Source of the DNA: Chinchilla lanigera | Taxonomy: Eukaryota > Chordata > Mammalia > Rodentia > Chinchillidae | Direction: 5' to 3' | Assembly: GCF_000276665.1 (NCBI RefSeq) | Contig: NW_004955484.1 | Span: 3,413,993-3,477,992, forward strand | DNA: 64,000 bases | Part shown: positions 1 to 11,499 of the stretch, piece by piece | Position numbering within the stretch: position 1 is the stretch's first letter | Layout: every line of letters begins with the position of its first letter | Notes under the pieces: generated by a model | What the model was told of the DNA's origin: nothing | Databases searched by the model: none | What the model saw: the letters and a program-made list of their open reading frames with translations, nothing else | Program-made: the position numbers and the translations under genes

Positions 1-26
1 ATATATACACACACACACACACACAT
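1..26. repeat. (AC)n microsatellite
   Basis: Uninterrupted CA/TA dinucleotides at the left edge. Confidence 0.9.
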
Positions 27-44
27 AATATTTCAGGCTGTAGC

Positions 45-165
45 TCAGGCTGGTTTTGAACTCACTATGTAGCCCAGGCTGGCCTCAAACTCATAGCAAT
101 CCTCCTGCCTCAGCCTCCCAAGTGTTGGGATTACAGACATGAACCACCACTCCTGGCCCTGTTTG
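45..165 (-). mobile_element. B1-like SINE, antisense
   Basis: Reads 'gtagcccaggctggcc...cctcagcctccc' and ends with the RNA polymerase III box region in antisense, as do the other B1-like copies here. Confidence 0.85.
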
Positions 166-185
166 TTTCTGCTTTGTAAATCTTC

Positions 186-345
186 TTTGCTGGGTATGAT
201 GGTGCATGCCTATAATCCCAGCACTGGGGAGTCTGAGGCAGGAGGATGGCTGTGAGTTTGAGGACAGCCTGGTCTACATAACAGGACCTTATCTCAAAAG
301 AACAAAACACAAAACAAAACAAAAAACAAAAAGAAGTTTTCTTTT
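186..345 (+). mobile_element. B1-like SINE with A-rich tail
   Basis: Starts gctgggtatgatggtgcatg, contains cctataatcccagcac, and ends in an A-rich tail (aaacaaaacaaaaaac). Confidence 0.85.
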
Positions 346-949
346 GTCTATGATTTCTACTGAGTAACATTTGGACCATTCTTTTAAGAGTATGATGCAC
401 TGTGTTAGCTACTGTTATTCTGTAATTGTTTTGTTATGAAATTTTGTTTTGTGTTTTCATTGAACAAAAAGAAAGCTCACGGGCTCCTAGTCAGGCCTCA
501 CTTGCCTGGGAGGGGCCCTGAGTCCTTTGGTCCCTGTCTGTCACAGGCCTCTGCCAGGGGCCTGGTTTCTTGTGCCCCCACCCCAGCTTTGGCTTCTGTC
601 ACCAGGCAACCTCAGTGGCCTCTTTGGCCTTCTCCCACTGCCCCCATTTCTATAGGGCTCCGGGTGGACCCCAGATGGTGCCCAGGTTCAAGACTTGATA
701 CAGGCGAATGAAGGTGACCCCTGCTCTGGTGTGCGCATGCGTGGTTTATCAGGGATCAGCAGTCACGATGCGCAATAGGGTTCAGTGCTGGTGCCCGCGG
801 AGGCCGTGGGGGGCTGTGGGGCTGGCAGGGCGGCTGGCCCTGAGTGTGCCCTGTGTGTGGGGAGTTCCAAGCCGAGGGGCATGACTCACAGTTACAGATG
901 GGCCTGAGAGGGGGAATCTTCCGTCCTCACGGAAACCTGGGTGCCGAGG
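346..949. other. Non-coding sequence upstream of IL34
   Basis: GC-rich from about 480 onward. I see no exon, no clear repeat and no promoter motif here. Confidence 0.5.
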
Positions 950-1412
950 CTTGTGGTGGCTTCGTTTATTATCATCAAGAGCTGGGCACAACCCAGATGC
1001 CTTGCAGGTGGGTAGATAAACAATGGTCCATCTACACAGTGGATTGTTGCTCAGCAAGGGCTAGGAGGGGACAGCTGACACGTGGGACGACTGGGCAGAG
1101 CCCCAAGTGCCCAGGCCGAGGGGCGGGCATGAGGGGTGGAAGGCTGTGTGCCTGTCAGTGTGGGACAGGTGGCACAGGTGGGAAAAGTACTGGCTGGAAA
1201 CCAGACGGCCCTGCTTAGGGCTGGGCAGGAGATGTTCATGCCGGAGTGGCCCTGGGGGGTCTCTCCGGGCGCATGGAAATGGTTTCTGCCTTGATTACTA
1301 TCATGGTTCCATGGTTTTATGCATTTGTCAGAATTCTTAGAATTGTGCATGGGAACAAAGGTGAATTTTCTGTCTGTAAATTATACCTCAATAAACCTGA
1401 AAAAAAATTCGA
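950..1412 (+). mobile_element. Old L1 3'UTR fragment
   Basis: The segments about wet-numbered test-like '...aatggtccatctacacagtgg' and the end 'taaattatacctcaataaacc' followed by A's match the 3' end of ancient mammalian L1 elements as I know it. The middle part is GC-rich and may be unrelated sequence. Confidence 0.6.
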
Positions 1413-1659
1413 CAGCTGAAAGAGTAGTGTTTGCAGTGGATACTGTTGGCAGGGCAGCTTCCAGGGGCTGGGGATGGACCCAGGGCCTTGGGCATCTAGC
1501 AAGCCTCGTCCTGGCCCAAGGGGAAGCACTTCCGGTTCATTCTGTGGGAGCAGCCCCCAAATCCTGCCTGGTTCCTCTCACACCCTCGACCTATGGCCGT
1601 TCCCCAGACCGCAGGAGAGCCAGGGGCTCAAGGGGACAGACGAGAGCCCAGTCAGACAC

Positions 1660-1890
1660 TGAGGCTTAGCGCAGGCTCCACTGCTGGCCAGCCCAGCCTC
1701 ATCTACAAAATGGTGGCAATATTTTGTACCTCACAGAGCCCAGCGAGCAACAGATGGGATGACTGTGAGAACACTGGGCTCTCAGGAGGGTTGACTTTCC
1801 AGAATGACAACGAGCCCGAAATCCTGTCACACTTCTTACAAGCTGTGTGCTTGCAACCTTTCTGGGCTTCAATTTCCTCACTGATTAAAA
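1660..1890 (+). mobile_element. MIR fragments
   Basis: Two pieces resemble MIR: 'catctacaaaatggtggcaat' near 1700 and 'agctgtgtgcttgcaacc...cttcaatttcctcactga' near 1840-1885. Confidence 0.5.
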
Positions 1891-2129
1891 AGCCTTTTAT
1901 GGTCTCATTAAATAGTGTTGAGGATTTAATGGATATAAAGGCCTTGGCCCTGGGTCTAGAACATAGTGAGCTCAGGAAGAGAGCCCCAAGGACCCCCGTA
2001 TTATCATACGGTTACCAAACCTGGATATATACATATATATATGAAATGTATGTTACCTATATTAGATATCATATATTACATATATATTATATCCAATTGA
2101 CATGGAATAGCAGATAAACGATGCATAGG

Positions 2130-2292
2130 TTTTTGGGGTTTTTTTGAATTTTTGAGATAGGGTCTTGCTGTGCAGTTCAGGCTGGCCTTGAGCTCACTTT
2201 GTAGCCCAGGCTGGTCTCGAACTCGCAACAATCCTCCTGTCTCAGCCTCCCGAGTGCTGGGATTGCAGGCGTGTGCCACTATGCCCAGCACT
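2130..2292 (-). mobile_element. B1-like SINE, antisense
   Basis: Contains 'gagatagggtcttgctgtgc', the two 29-bp-spaced 'caggctgg' blocks and 'gtgctgggattgcaggcgtg'. It is directly followed by a second partial copy. Confidence 0.9.
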
Positions 2293-2420
2293 TGTTTTGT
2301 TTTTGAGACAGACCTCTGTATATAGTTCAGGCTGGCCTTGAACTCACTATGTAGCTCAAGCTGGCCTTGAACTCTCAGTGATTCTCTTGCTTCAGCCTTT
2401 ACACCACCATGCCTAGCATC
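2293..2420 (-). mobile_element. Partial B1-like SINE, antisense
   Basis: A second antisense copy ('ttgagacagacctctgtata...caggctggccttgaactc') butted against the previous one and lacking part of its middle. Confidence 0.8.
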
Positions 2421-2972
2421 AGTGAATAATTTTTTAGCATAAGTATACCCCACATAATATTTGGGACATACTTATGCTAAAAATAATTCATGACACAACT
2501 ACACTAGAAGTGTTTATCTGGAATGCAAAGGTAACTAGACAATCAGAACTGCACCTGGCAGGGGAGACGCCTTGGGACCGATTTGAGGAGGAGACCTTAT
2601 CTGGAGATGAGTGGAGGGTGGATCGTCTAGTGCTTCTCCATCTTACCTGCAGCCTGAGTCCCTCCCGGCTTCACCTGGTGTCACCTCGTTCAGGCAGCCT
2701 CTGGGCTGCGCGCCCACCGCCTGTGCATCCTTGGTTTGCTCTTGCTCCCGCCTGAGGCTTCCAGCCAGCCAGTGTCATCGTAACTCGCTCCTGGCTAGGG
2801 CAGCCTTTCCCGTGTCCTGAAGTCGTGTCTCGAGTGTGCGCCTGTGTGGCCGGCAGCCGGGGCAGGGTGTCCGGGTGCAGGCAGCAGTGTGGCGGGTCCT
2901 CTGCGTCTGGCTGATGGCTGAGTGGCAGCACAGCTCTTACATAATCGGTTTCTCTCCTCCTTCTTTTTCCAG
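2421..2972. other. Sequence upstream of the IL34 exon
   Basis: No exon recognised before the acceptor at 2971-2972. GC-rich from 2640 onward. It may be intron of a transcript starting further left or a proximal promoter; I cannot tell which. Confidence 0.45.
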
Positions 2973-3384
2973 AGCCAGACTTCACACTGAGCAGCTGCAG
3001 TCGGGGAAATCAGAGAAAGCGCCACCCAGCCTGAGATTCTGAGGGACCTGCTGGGGACGCCGCTCTTCCTCTTCCTCGGGAAGGAAGACCCCGAGGCCAC
3101 CGGCTGGCACCAGCTCCTGGGCTGCGATGGGACTGGGAGCCGCCACCCCCAGGCTGTCCTCCGCCCTGCCGGGCAGATAGGGCAGCTGTGCCCAGGAGGA
3201 TCCGCCCTCTGCCTGCTGTCCGGCACCTCCTCCTGGCCAGCTCTTCCTGGACTGGTGGCCACCTTTGCTGACCCGAGGCCATGTAGGCACCGCTCAGGCC
3301 TTTGCACACACGGCTGGGGACAGCGCCTCTGCTCTCAGGGGACCCAGTGCACCACCATGCCCCGGGGACTCACCTGTCTGCTCT
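2973..3384 (+). CDS. IL34: IL34 5'UTR plus first coding exon (coding 3357-3384)
   Basis: A pyrimidine-rich tract ending in AG at 2971-2972 precedes this exon. Its leader resembles the human IL34 5'UTR as I remember it. The start ATG at 3357 lies in a strong Kozak context (accaccATGc). The exon codes nine residues beginning MPRGLT and ends with the first base of a Tyr codon before donor gtgagt at 3385. Two short upstream ORFs lie in the leader. The left boundary is inferred; a more distal non-coding first exon is expected outside or near the left edge. Confidence 0.85.
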
Positions 3385-6300
3385 GTGAGTACTGGGGTCC
3401 CTGGAGACCTTCCCTGGGAGGCCTTGGGCCAGAGCAGGCTCTGCTGTAGCCATGGCAACCAGGGTGTTCTTGATGGTGAGAAGTTGAGATGCTTCTAGCC
3501 TCCATGCAGGCGGCCTTGGGGACAGGGACTCTATGGCTACCCTTTGCCCTGCCTGCCACTGACCCCAAGCTCGGAAAGGCAAGCTGGGCATGCGCCCGGG
3601 CTGGGAGGGTGCGGTCATGGCTACAGAGTGGGGAGCCTCTGCGGTGGCATCGTGTCACCCCTGCAGACACACTGGCACTGGGGAGCACGGTGGGGCGGAG
3701 GTGGCAGAGGGGAGAGTTCTGTTCTCCCTGGGTGTGGCCCGTGGGGGTGGGTAGGGACTAGGGACCAGGGATCAGGGACCAGGGACCCAGGACAGGTGGG
3801 ACACATGCCTCCAGGAGCCTGGAGAAATGGTCACCTCCCCTCAAGCCCTCCCTTTGTGACAGAATAAAACGGAAAGGCATGAAGATAACAGTGCTGTCTA
3901 TAAAAAGAAAAGTAAGTTAAAATGAGCACAGGAATAAAAAAGAAAGGAATTGGAGAGCGGCTGGGCCTGCCGGGTGGGAGGCTACACCGCGCGCCTTGCA
4001 GACCCCAAGACCCAGTAGCACTAACTCTGAGTGAACACATTTCTCTGGGCCGCCCAGGGCCCACTGAGAGTGCGGCTGGCTTGGAGCTAGGTGCCCAGGA
4101 GTGAGCCGGTGGGTTTCCTGGTGTTGAGGAGCGGGGGAAGCAAGTGCGGGTGAGTGCCCCCAGGCCAGGCAGCGTCCATCGAGGCAGACGCAGCGTTGGT
4201 GACAGCATGGGCAGAGGCTCAGCGGTGGGGCTGGCAGCGGCCAGGCCACAGAGCCTGAGTAGATTGGGTGGCTGAGGCCTGGAAGGCTGAGCAGAGAGTG
4301 CCAGAGATGGCAGTGAGCGCTGGGGCCGGGCGGGGGCACGGTTGGAGGTCTCCGTCTGGGCTGGGGGAATGCAGGCGGAGGGGCAGTGAGAGGCAGGAGA
4401 GCCCCAGGAGGCGGCTCTCAGGGCTGGGCCAGGACCAGCTGGGGGTGCAGGGCAAACTGGGTGGCTCAGGACAACAGAATGTGCTCTCACCGACCAGGGC
4501 CCTGAGATGTGAAATCGGGGTGTGGGCCAGGCATGCGCCCTCCCAAGGCTCTGGGGAGGCTCCTTCTGTCGCCTCCAGCTGCAGGTGGCTCGTGGTGTTC
4601 CTCGGCCGCGTCAGCGCTGTTTGTCTCTGTCTTTGGCCGGCCTTTCCCTCTGTGTATCTCTGTGTCCCCTCTTCTTACCAGGACACCAGTCACTGGAGTT
4701 AGGGCTGTGGATGTTTTCATCTGGAGATCCTTCCCTCAGTGACATCTGCAAAGACCCTATTCCCAAATAAGGTCATACTCTGAGTTTCCAGTGGATACCA
4801 ACTGGGGGGAATGCATGAGGGTGGGGTGACACGCCTCATTGGTCACTGCACAGAAGGCCACCTTGGGGAGGGCGCGGATCGCCCCTTCTACTCACCACCA
4901 CCCAGGCCAGGGAGCCAGGAAGGGAGCACCTTACACGGATCTTTCTTCAGCCGCCACTTCTGCCTTGCTGCTTCTCATCACTGGAGGGAGAGAGGCGGAA
5001 GGGCCTCCTCACCAGGGTCAGGAGCGCGCTTGGCTGTATGGGTCCCAAGGTGACAGGTGGTCATGCACTGGAGGTTTTGACTGTCCTGTTCCTGCCCGGT
5101 CCCCCATTTCTCCCGGTGGAGGCAGCAGAAAAGAAGCAGAAAATGAGAAACGGTGGCCCAGCTGCCGACTCCAAGTGTGCCGGCCCCAGGCTTTCCTGGG
5201 ACAATAATGCACCCACCTCGGCCAGGCTGAGGTGAAGTGGGCACTGAAGACCCAGCCCGTCTTGAGGCTGCACAGCCGGCAGGTCCTGAAGGCTCTGGAG
5301 AGACACCGTTTCCAGAGTAGGACTTGGATGGAGATGGAGTGCACAGCCTTCAGTGACTGCCGCACCCGGTGTAGACAGGAACACTCCTTTAATTGTATTT
5401 ATTTTATTTTATTGTGTGTGTGTGTATGTGTGTGTGTGGAGGGGTTAAGACAGTCTGGATGTAGCCCAGGATGACCTCAAACTTGAAATCCTCCTGGCTT
5501 AGGTTTCCTGAGTGCTAGGATTATAGCCACACATCACCACACCCAATTTAGAAATATTCTTTTTCAATCCGACGGAAATTTGAATTTCTCTGGAATCTCT
5601 GTGGGTCAGGTATAGACCTGGGGATACCAGTTACTCTAGGTCTGTGGCTTTGTTTTGTTTTGTTTGCGACACTGAGGGCTGCACCCAAGGCCTGGTGCCT
5701 CCTGGGCAATCACTGCATCGCTGAGCTACACCCCACCCCGGCCCTGGTCTGCGGTCCCTGAAGTGTGTCCCGGGACCAGTGGTCACAATTTCATCTGGAA
5801 ATTTGTCCTAGAGGCACATTCTCTGGCCCTACCCCAGACCTGCTGGATCAAAGACTGTGGGCAGGACTGGACTATTGGGACCTCAGACAGCTCCCCATGA
5901 GAGCCAAATGAGCTACAGGTGAACCCGGAAATGCAGGCGTGCAGTGCTCAGCTAGGGAGACCACACTGTGGGTACCAGCATTAGGGATTCACGCAAGGGT
6001 TAATGGCCTGGCCAGGTAATGAATGGACTAGACGTGGTGCTGAGACAGGTTGGGGCTGCTGCTACAAGCAGAGGAGGCCCTGGGCTTGGGGGAAGGAGTC
6101 CCAGTGGGACACTGAAAGAGTGTGAGGGGACAGGCTAGGCAGGGCCAAGCAGAACGGGAGCAAAAGCCCCAGGTGCAGGAACCATCTTGACCTCCACGGG
6201 CGGGTGCCAGGTGGAGAGGCTTTATGATTTTGAGACAGAAAGCGGTGATGTCAAAGAGGGACAGACTTGTGCTGGTCTGTTCCTCAGGCCCACTACTGTG

Positions 6301-9300
6301 TCAGGTGCATGGGGATGGGGAAGTCAACACAGATTACTGCCAGTTTGAAACCTTGCAAAAGCGTGGTTGTTAAGATTCTGTGAAAGGGAAGGGCAGGCAG
6401 CTGCAGCTCACACAGGGCTCAGGGGTAAGGAAGATGCTCTGTGAGGTGTCCCAGCAGGTGCAAAGGCCCCGGGGTGGCAGGATCCAAGGAGGGTGAGGCT
6501 AGGGGAGGAAAGAAGGTGACCTACCAGGTAAAGTGGCCAGGCCAGCAGGATGAGGGACAAATGCTTCCAAGTTGCCAGGCAGTGAGTGGGGGAAAGTCTA
6601 ATTAGTAATTCCTACTCGTTATGAGGATGGGTCAGGGTGGTGCCTCAGCCTGCCTGGCTACTTTTGCAGAAACCAAACCAAAACATATGAGGATATTTAC
6701 TACTTCTGACAGTAAGAATATGAGTAGATATTGGTTATAGAGAGTAAAAACTGCCCAGCAAAATGTAAAGAACATAAACTCCCACAGAGACCTGGTACAT
6801 TGCTTTCTACAACACTTTTCACTCAAACTCATGGAAACAAGGAACAAAATTCAAAGCCTGCTATGTATGTGGATAGTATCAGGTCATGCTTTTATTTTTT
6901 ATTGTTTTCCTCAATACTGGATTTTTTTTTTTTTTTTTCTGGTACCGGGAATTGAACTCATGATGTTGCGCTTGCCAGGCAGGCGCTGTGCCACTGAGCT
7001 AAATCCCCAGCCCCTCAATACTGGATGTTGAACCCAAGGCCTCAGCACTCCTACTGCCCCTTTTATAAATTTTTAAATTTTGAAACAAGGTCTTGCTAAG
7101 TCACTAAGTTGCCTAGACTGGGCTTGAACTTGCAGTGCTCTTGCCTCAGCCTCCCAGAGTGCTGGCGTCACAGGAGTGTGCCGCTCCACACCGCTGGATC
7201 ATGCTTTTTATTTTTATTTATTTATTTTTAATTTTTTTTGTTTGTTTGAGACAGGATCTCACCATGCAGTACAGACTGGTCTTGAACTCACTTTGTAGCC
7301 CAGGCTGGCCTCGAACTCACAATGATCTTCCTGCCTCAGCCTCCTGAGTGCTGGGATTACAGGCGTGCGCCACCACGCCCAGCTTGGATCATGCTTTTTA
7401 AACATGTCACTAAGCATATTTTAAGTATTTTTCTCATCACATAAACATATCATTCCTTGAAAATGTGATTTTTATTGGCCACATTCACTCATACGTAATG
7501 TCTTGGCCACTTACAGATTTTCACTATTATAAAATAATGCTGTAGCAGTAAGTCTTTATCCATAAATACTGTGGTTATTACTCTCTTTCTTGTTTTCCTT
7601 CCAATTTATGAGTTTAGTGGGCCAAAGGGTGTGGCCTTGATTAAATTTGTTAATAACAAAACTTGCCAAATTGCTTTCTAGGATGAGAATGCCTGCTTCA
7701 CTACTTGGCCAGCATCAGATATTAATAAAACAAAACAAACGCACAAAAACCTTTCCATTTCGATAGATAAAAAAAATGGCATCTAATTTTTTTAATGGTA
7801 TTGGGGCTTGAACCCAGGGCCTTGGGTGAGCTAGGCAAGTTCTCTATCACCGAGCTACACCCCCAGCACTTTTTATTTTTTATTTTGAGACATGGGCTCG
7901 CTCAGTTGTGCAGGCTGGGCTCCAATGTGTGACTTTCCTTCCTTCATGTCTTCAGAGGCCAGGACTGCAGCAGGTGCCACCGTGCCCAGCTAATTGTTTT
8001 AATGTGAATTTCTTTCTTTTATTAGTGAGTTTGATCTTTTCATACATCTTTCCTTTTTATGTTCTGTTCTTTCTGCTCTGATCCACTTAACCCCTACTCA
8101 TATTTATTGCAGAGTCAGATATTTTTTCTGTCCAGAGCAGTGGAGATCATCAAGGTTGTTTTTGAGGTTACAGTGACCCCTTGCGGTAAAGGCAGCTTAT
8201 TGGTTGCAGGTTCAGCCTGTGTGAGATCTGCTTAGCATCATCCCACAGCCACCAAAACAGAAAGCGCTGTGGGCCACTGGCGTGATCAGGAGGATGTCAG
8301 ACAGAGCAGGGGGGAGAGTACTTTAGGTCATTAGAGTCACTTTTAGAATTGGAACTAGAATCCACATCTGGGTCTCTGGATGGAAAAGTCCATGTCCTAG
8401 AGGAGGGGCTGAGGTTGCCTTGAAAGGGAGACTGAGCCTGTGCCCTGGGGCGGGAGCTGGGGGAAGGCTGGAGACCAGCCGTGCTTCCCAGTGGACCTGT
8501 GGGGTAGACATGGGTCACCATGGGGACTGCTCATGACTGCCTGTCCTTGCTGGTCTGGGCCCCAGGCCTGGGAAAGCACTGGGTACAAAGCATTAGGTGG
8601 GCAGGCTCCCCGGGGCTCTGCTCCTGCCGCCACCTTGCCCATGAGTACTCAGAACCCAAGGAAATGGATGAGAGTGGGTACGGCTTGCACACTGGTGTGG
8701 TGGGGCCACGGTGCCTGGTGCTCACGAGCTCTCGATGGGTGTGGTCCACAGATCTTGGGATCCTCCTTGGTGTGCCCTTGGGGAACGAGGGTCTGACCCA
8801 GAATAAGGAGTGCGCCGTCACCGGCTTCCTGCGGGACAAGCTGCGGTACAGGAACCGGCTTCAGTACATGGTAACCACATGCGCAGCGGCCGTGTCCCCG
8901 TTCCCAGGCCCAACAGCTCACCTGGTGCAGGGCCCTGGACGCTGAGGGCCTCCCTGGCCTGTGTCAGCCCCAAGTCACCACCGCTCACTGTCCACCATGC
9001 CCCAACCCCTAACCACACATCCAGTCTGCACTCTGTCCCCTTCTGCTGTCTCCCAGAACCCCGGCCCCGCTCCCAGGCCTGACCTTAGGTTGCCAGAGTG
9101 GACTGCAGCGACTTCTTGTGAATCCCAGGCACTTATTCCTGGCAGAGACACAGACCGACAAATCGAGATGTTTGGCTCTTCTCCGAGAGTTGGCTCTATA
9201 GGTCTGCTTCTAAAAATGGTTTTCTTAAGAGATAACTCATTCCACAGAATCCACCCACCTGCATTGTACAGCGGGTTGGGTTTTGGTGTCCACAGAGTTT

Positions 9301-11444
9301 GGTGTCCATCACAGTAAGCTTGACAGCACACCCCCTACCCAGACGCCGTGTCCTTGACTATAGTGGGGCCTCAGCTTGGGCCTGGACTTAGGCCTCACCG
9401 GGGAGGTGGTGATCGTTGGTTTCACTTGGCCTGTGACTGTGACTGTCTTCGGTCCGGTTGGGAGCCAGGGTGTCTCCTCCCTAGAGGGCCCCGCTGCCAT
9501 CCCTGGGCTCGGCATCACCCGGGGCTGGGGGCCGTGTAAGCCGTGTCTGCCTCTGATGTCATGGTTTGTTGCGTCTCTCCTAGAAACACTACTTCCCCAT
9601 CAACTACCGGATCAGCGTGCCTTACGAGGGGGTGCTCAGAATCGCCAACATCACCAGGCTGGTGAGGGCCCCCGCCCAGGCCCGGGAGCCCCCTGCCCCA
9701 CGACCCCCGGCGGCCCCGTCCCTGCCCTTGCCCCAGCCCAGGCTTGCCACAGTGGGTGCCTATGGGGCTCCTTTGCGGGGTTGGGCGGTCACGGTCTGTA
9801 GGCCGTGTCTGCGGGTTCCAGGACTCTTCTCCCCTCAGCAGAGGAGCCGGGTGAGCGAGCAGGAGCTGCGCTATCTGTGGGTCTTGGTGAGTCTCAGCGC
9901 CACCGAGTCGGTGCAGGCGGTGCTGCTCGAGGGCCACCCGTCCTGGCGGTACCTGGAGGAGGTCCAGACGCTGCTGCTGAACGTGCAGCGGAGCCTCGCG
10001 GTGAGCTGTGCAGCGCATCTGCGGGTGTCGGGGGCTGGGAGGCCAGCGAGGAGCACAGGAGCCTGCCCGGGGGCCCCGAGGCGCGGGGAGAGGGGAGGGG
10101 TTCGAAAAGGGAACCTGAAGGAGCGGAGCATGTGGGCAGGCAGGGAAACGTGGGACTCATGTGGGCAGGCAGGGGAACCTGGGGCTGTTCCCGGCTTCGC
10201 CCAGCGCTCTGGGCCCTGCTGAGCAGGTCACGTGAGCCTCTGAATTTCTTTTTTTCTTTCTTTTCTTTTTCTTTGCTTTCTCTTTCTTTTGGATTGAACC
10301 CAGGGGCTTTGTACTGAACGATCTCATCAGACCTTTTTTGTTTGTTTGTTTGAAACGGTATTGCTAAGTGACTAAAGTGCCCCAGCTGGGCTGGAACTTG
10401 AAGTCCTCCTGCCTCAGCCTCCCAGAGTGTGCCACCAGGCCCGGAGGAATTTTTCTACGTCCGAGAAATGGGGCTCCTTTGTAGGGAGGAAGACTAGGTG
10501 AAGCACGGCAAGGGATTTTCTAGGGCAGTGAAATTATTCTGTATAACTTGTTAACAGGGGGCCCAGGACAACGTGCATTTGTCAAAACCCAGAGAGCTCC
10601 AACAGGGGGTGTGACCCTTAATGACTATGAGTTGAGTTAATTTAAAAAAAAAAAGAAGTTCCTTTCTACACACCAGGGTTGATCTAACGCTTTGAGGAGA
10701 TGTCCTCTATAAAGCCCAAGTCATACTAAAAAGTAAGGCGGCAGAATTTTCATCATCCCCAGGAAGGCCACCTGTCCCTGCCAGCCCTCCTGAGACCCTT
10801 GGTGCGCACCTGCCTGGGGCCACCTGCTGCCAGGCTCTGCCAGTTGCCTGCCGTCATCTACCCACCAGGCCCTGAGCGTCCGGCACCAACTGTGAGTGTC
10901 GGAGGATGAAAGAGCTCAGGGAGCAGCAGCTGTTTTTGCAGCTGCCTATGACCAGCCCAGCCCTACAGCCCGGAAGGAGCTGCCTCCATCCCCGCAGAGG
11001 CCGAGAGGCCCAGCCTGCACCTTGGTGGCTTGTGGTCATAGGCAAGATGGGTGCCCAGGCAAAATGAGCCTGGGGAGGGGGTGTTGGGGTGTGGAGGGGA
11101 CATTTCTGCCCTTGTCTTTTTCTCAAGAGCATTTCTGGCTGAAAACAAATATGTGGGAGCAGAAAAGAGGGATATTGGCCCTTCACCCTGCCTGACAAGG
11201 GCTGCCCTCTCGATTAAAGTAGTGCACATGGGGTTCTTTTATTATTCAGACGTAGCTAGCTTATTTTTATTTTTGTTCTTATTTTCGGTGCTGGACACTG
11301 AATTTCTGAGCTATACCCAAGCCCTATAGCCAGCTTTAAATCTCTCGTCTTCTTCTCCTTCTCCTTCTTCTTCTTCCTTCTCTTCCTCCTCTTCCTTGTC
11401 TTCCTCCTTCCCCTCCTCATCCTTTTCTTTCTTTCTTTTCTTTT

Positions 11445-11499
<55 letters not shown>

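Larger units (their letters stand above)
3385..8751 (+). other. IL34: IL34 intron 1
   Basis: 5.4-kb intron. 3400-5390 is GC-rich with no exon recognised; a short imperfect minisatellite of 'gggaccagg' units lies at about 3757-3792. The rest holds SINEs, a MER5-like relic and an L1 relic, listed separately. Confidence 0.7.
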
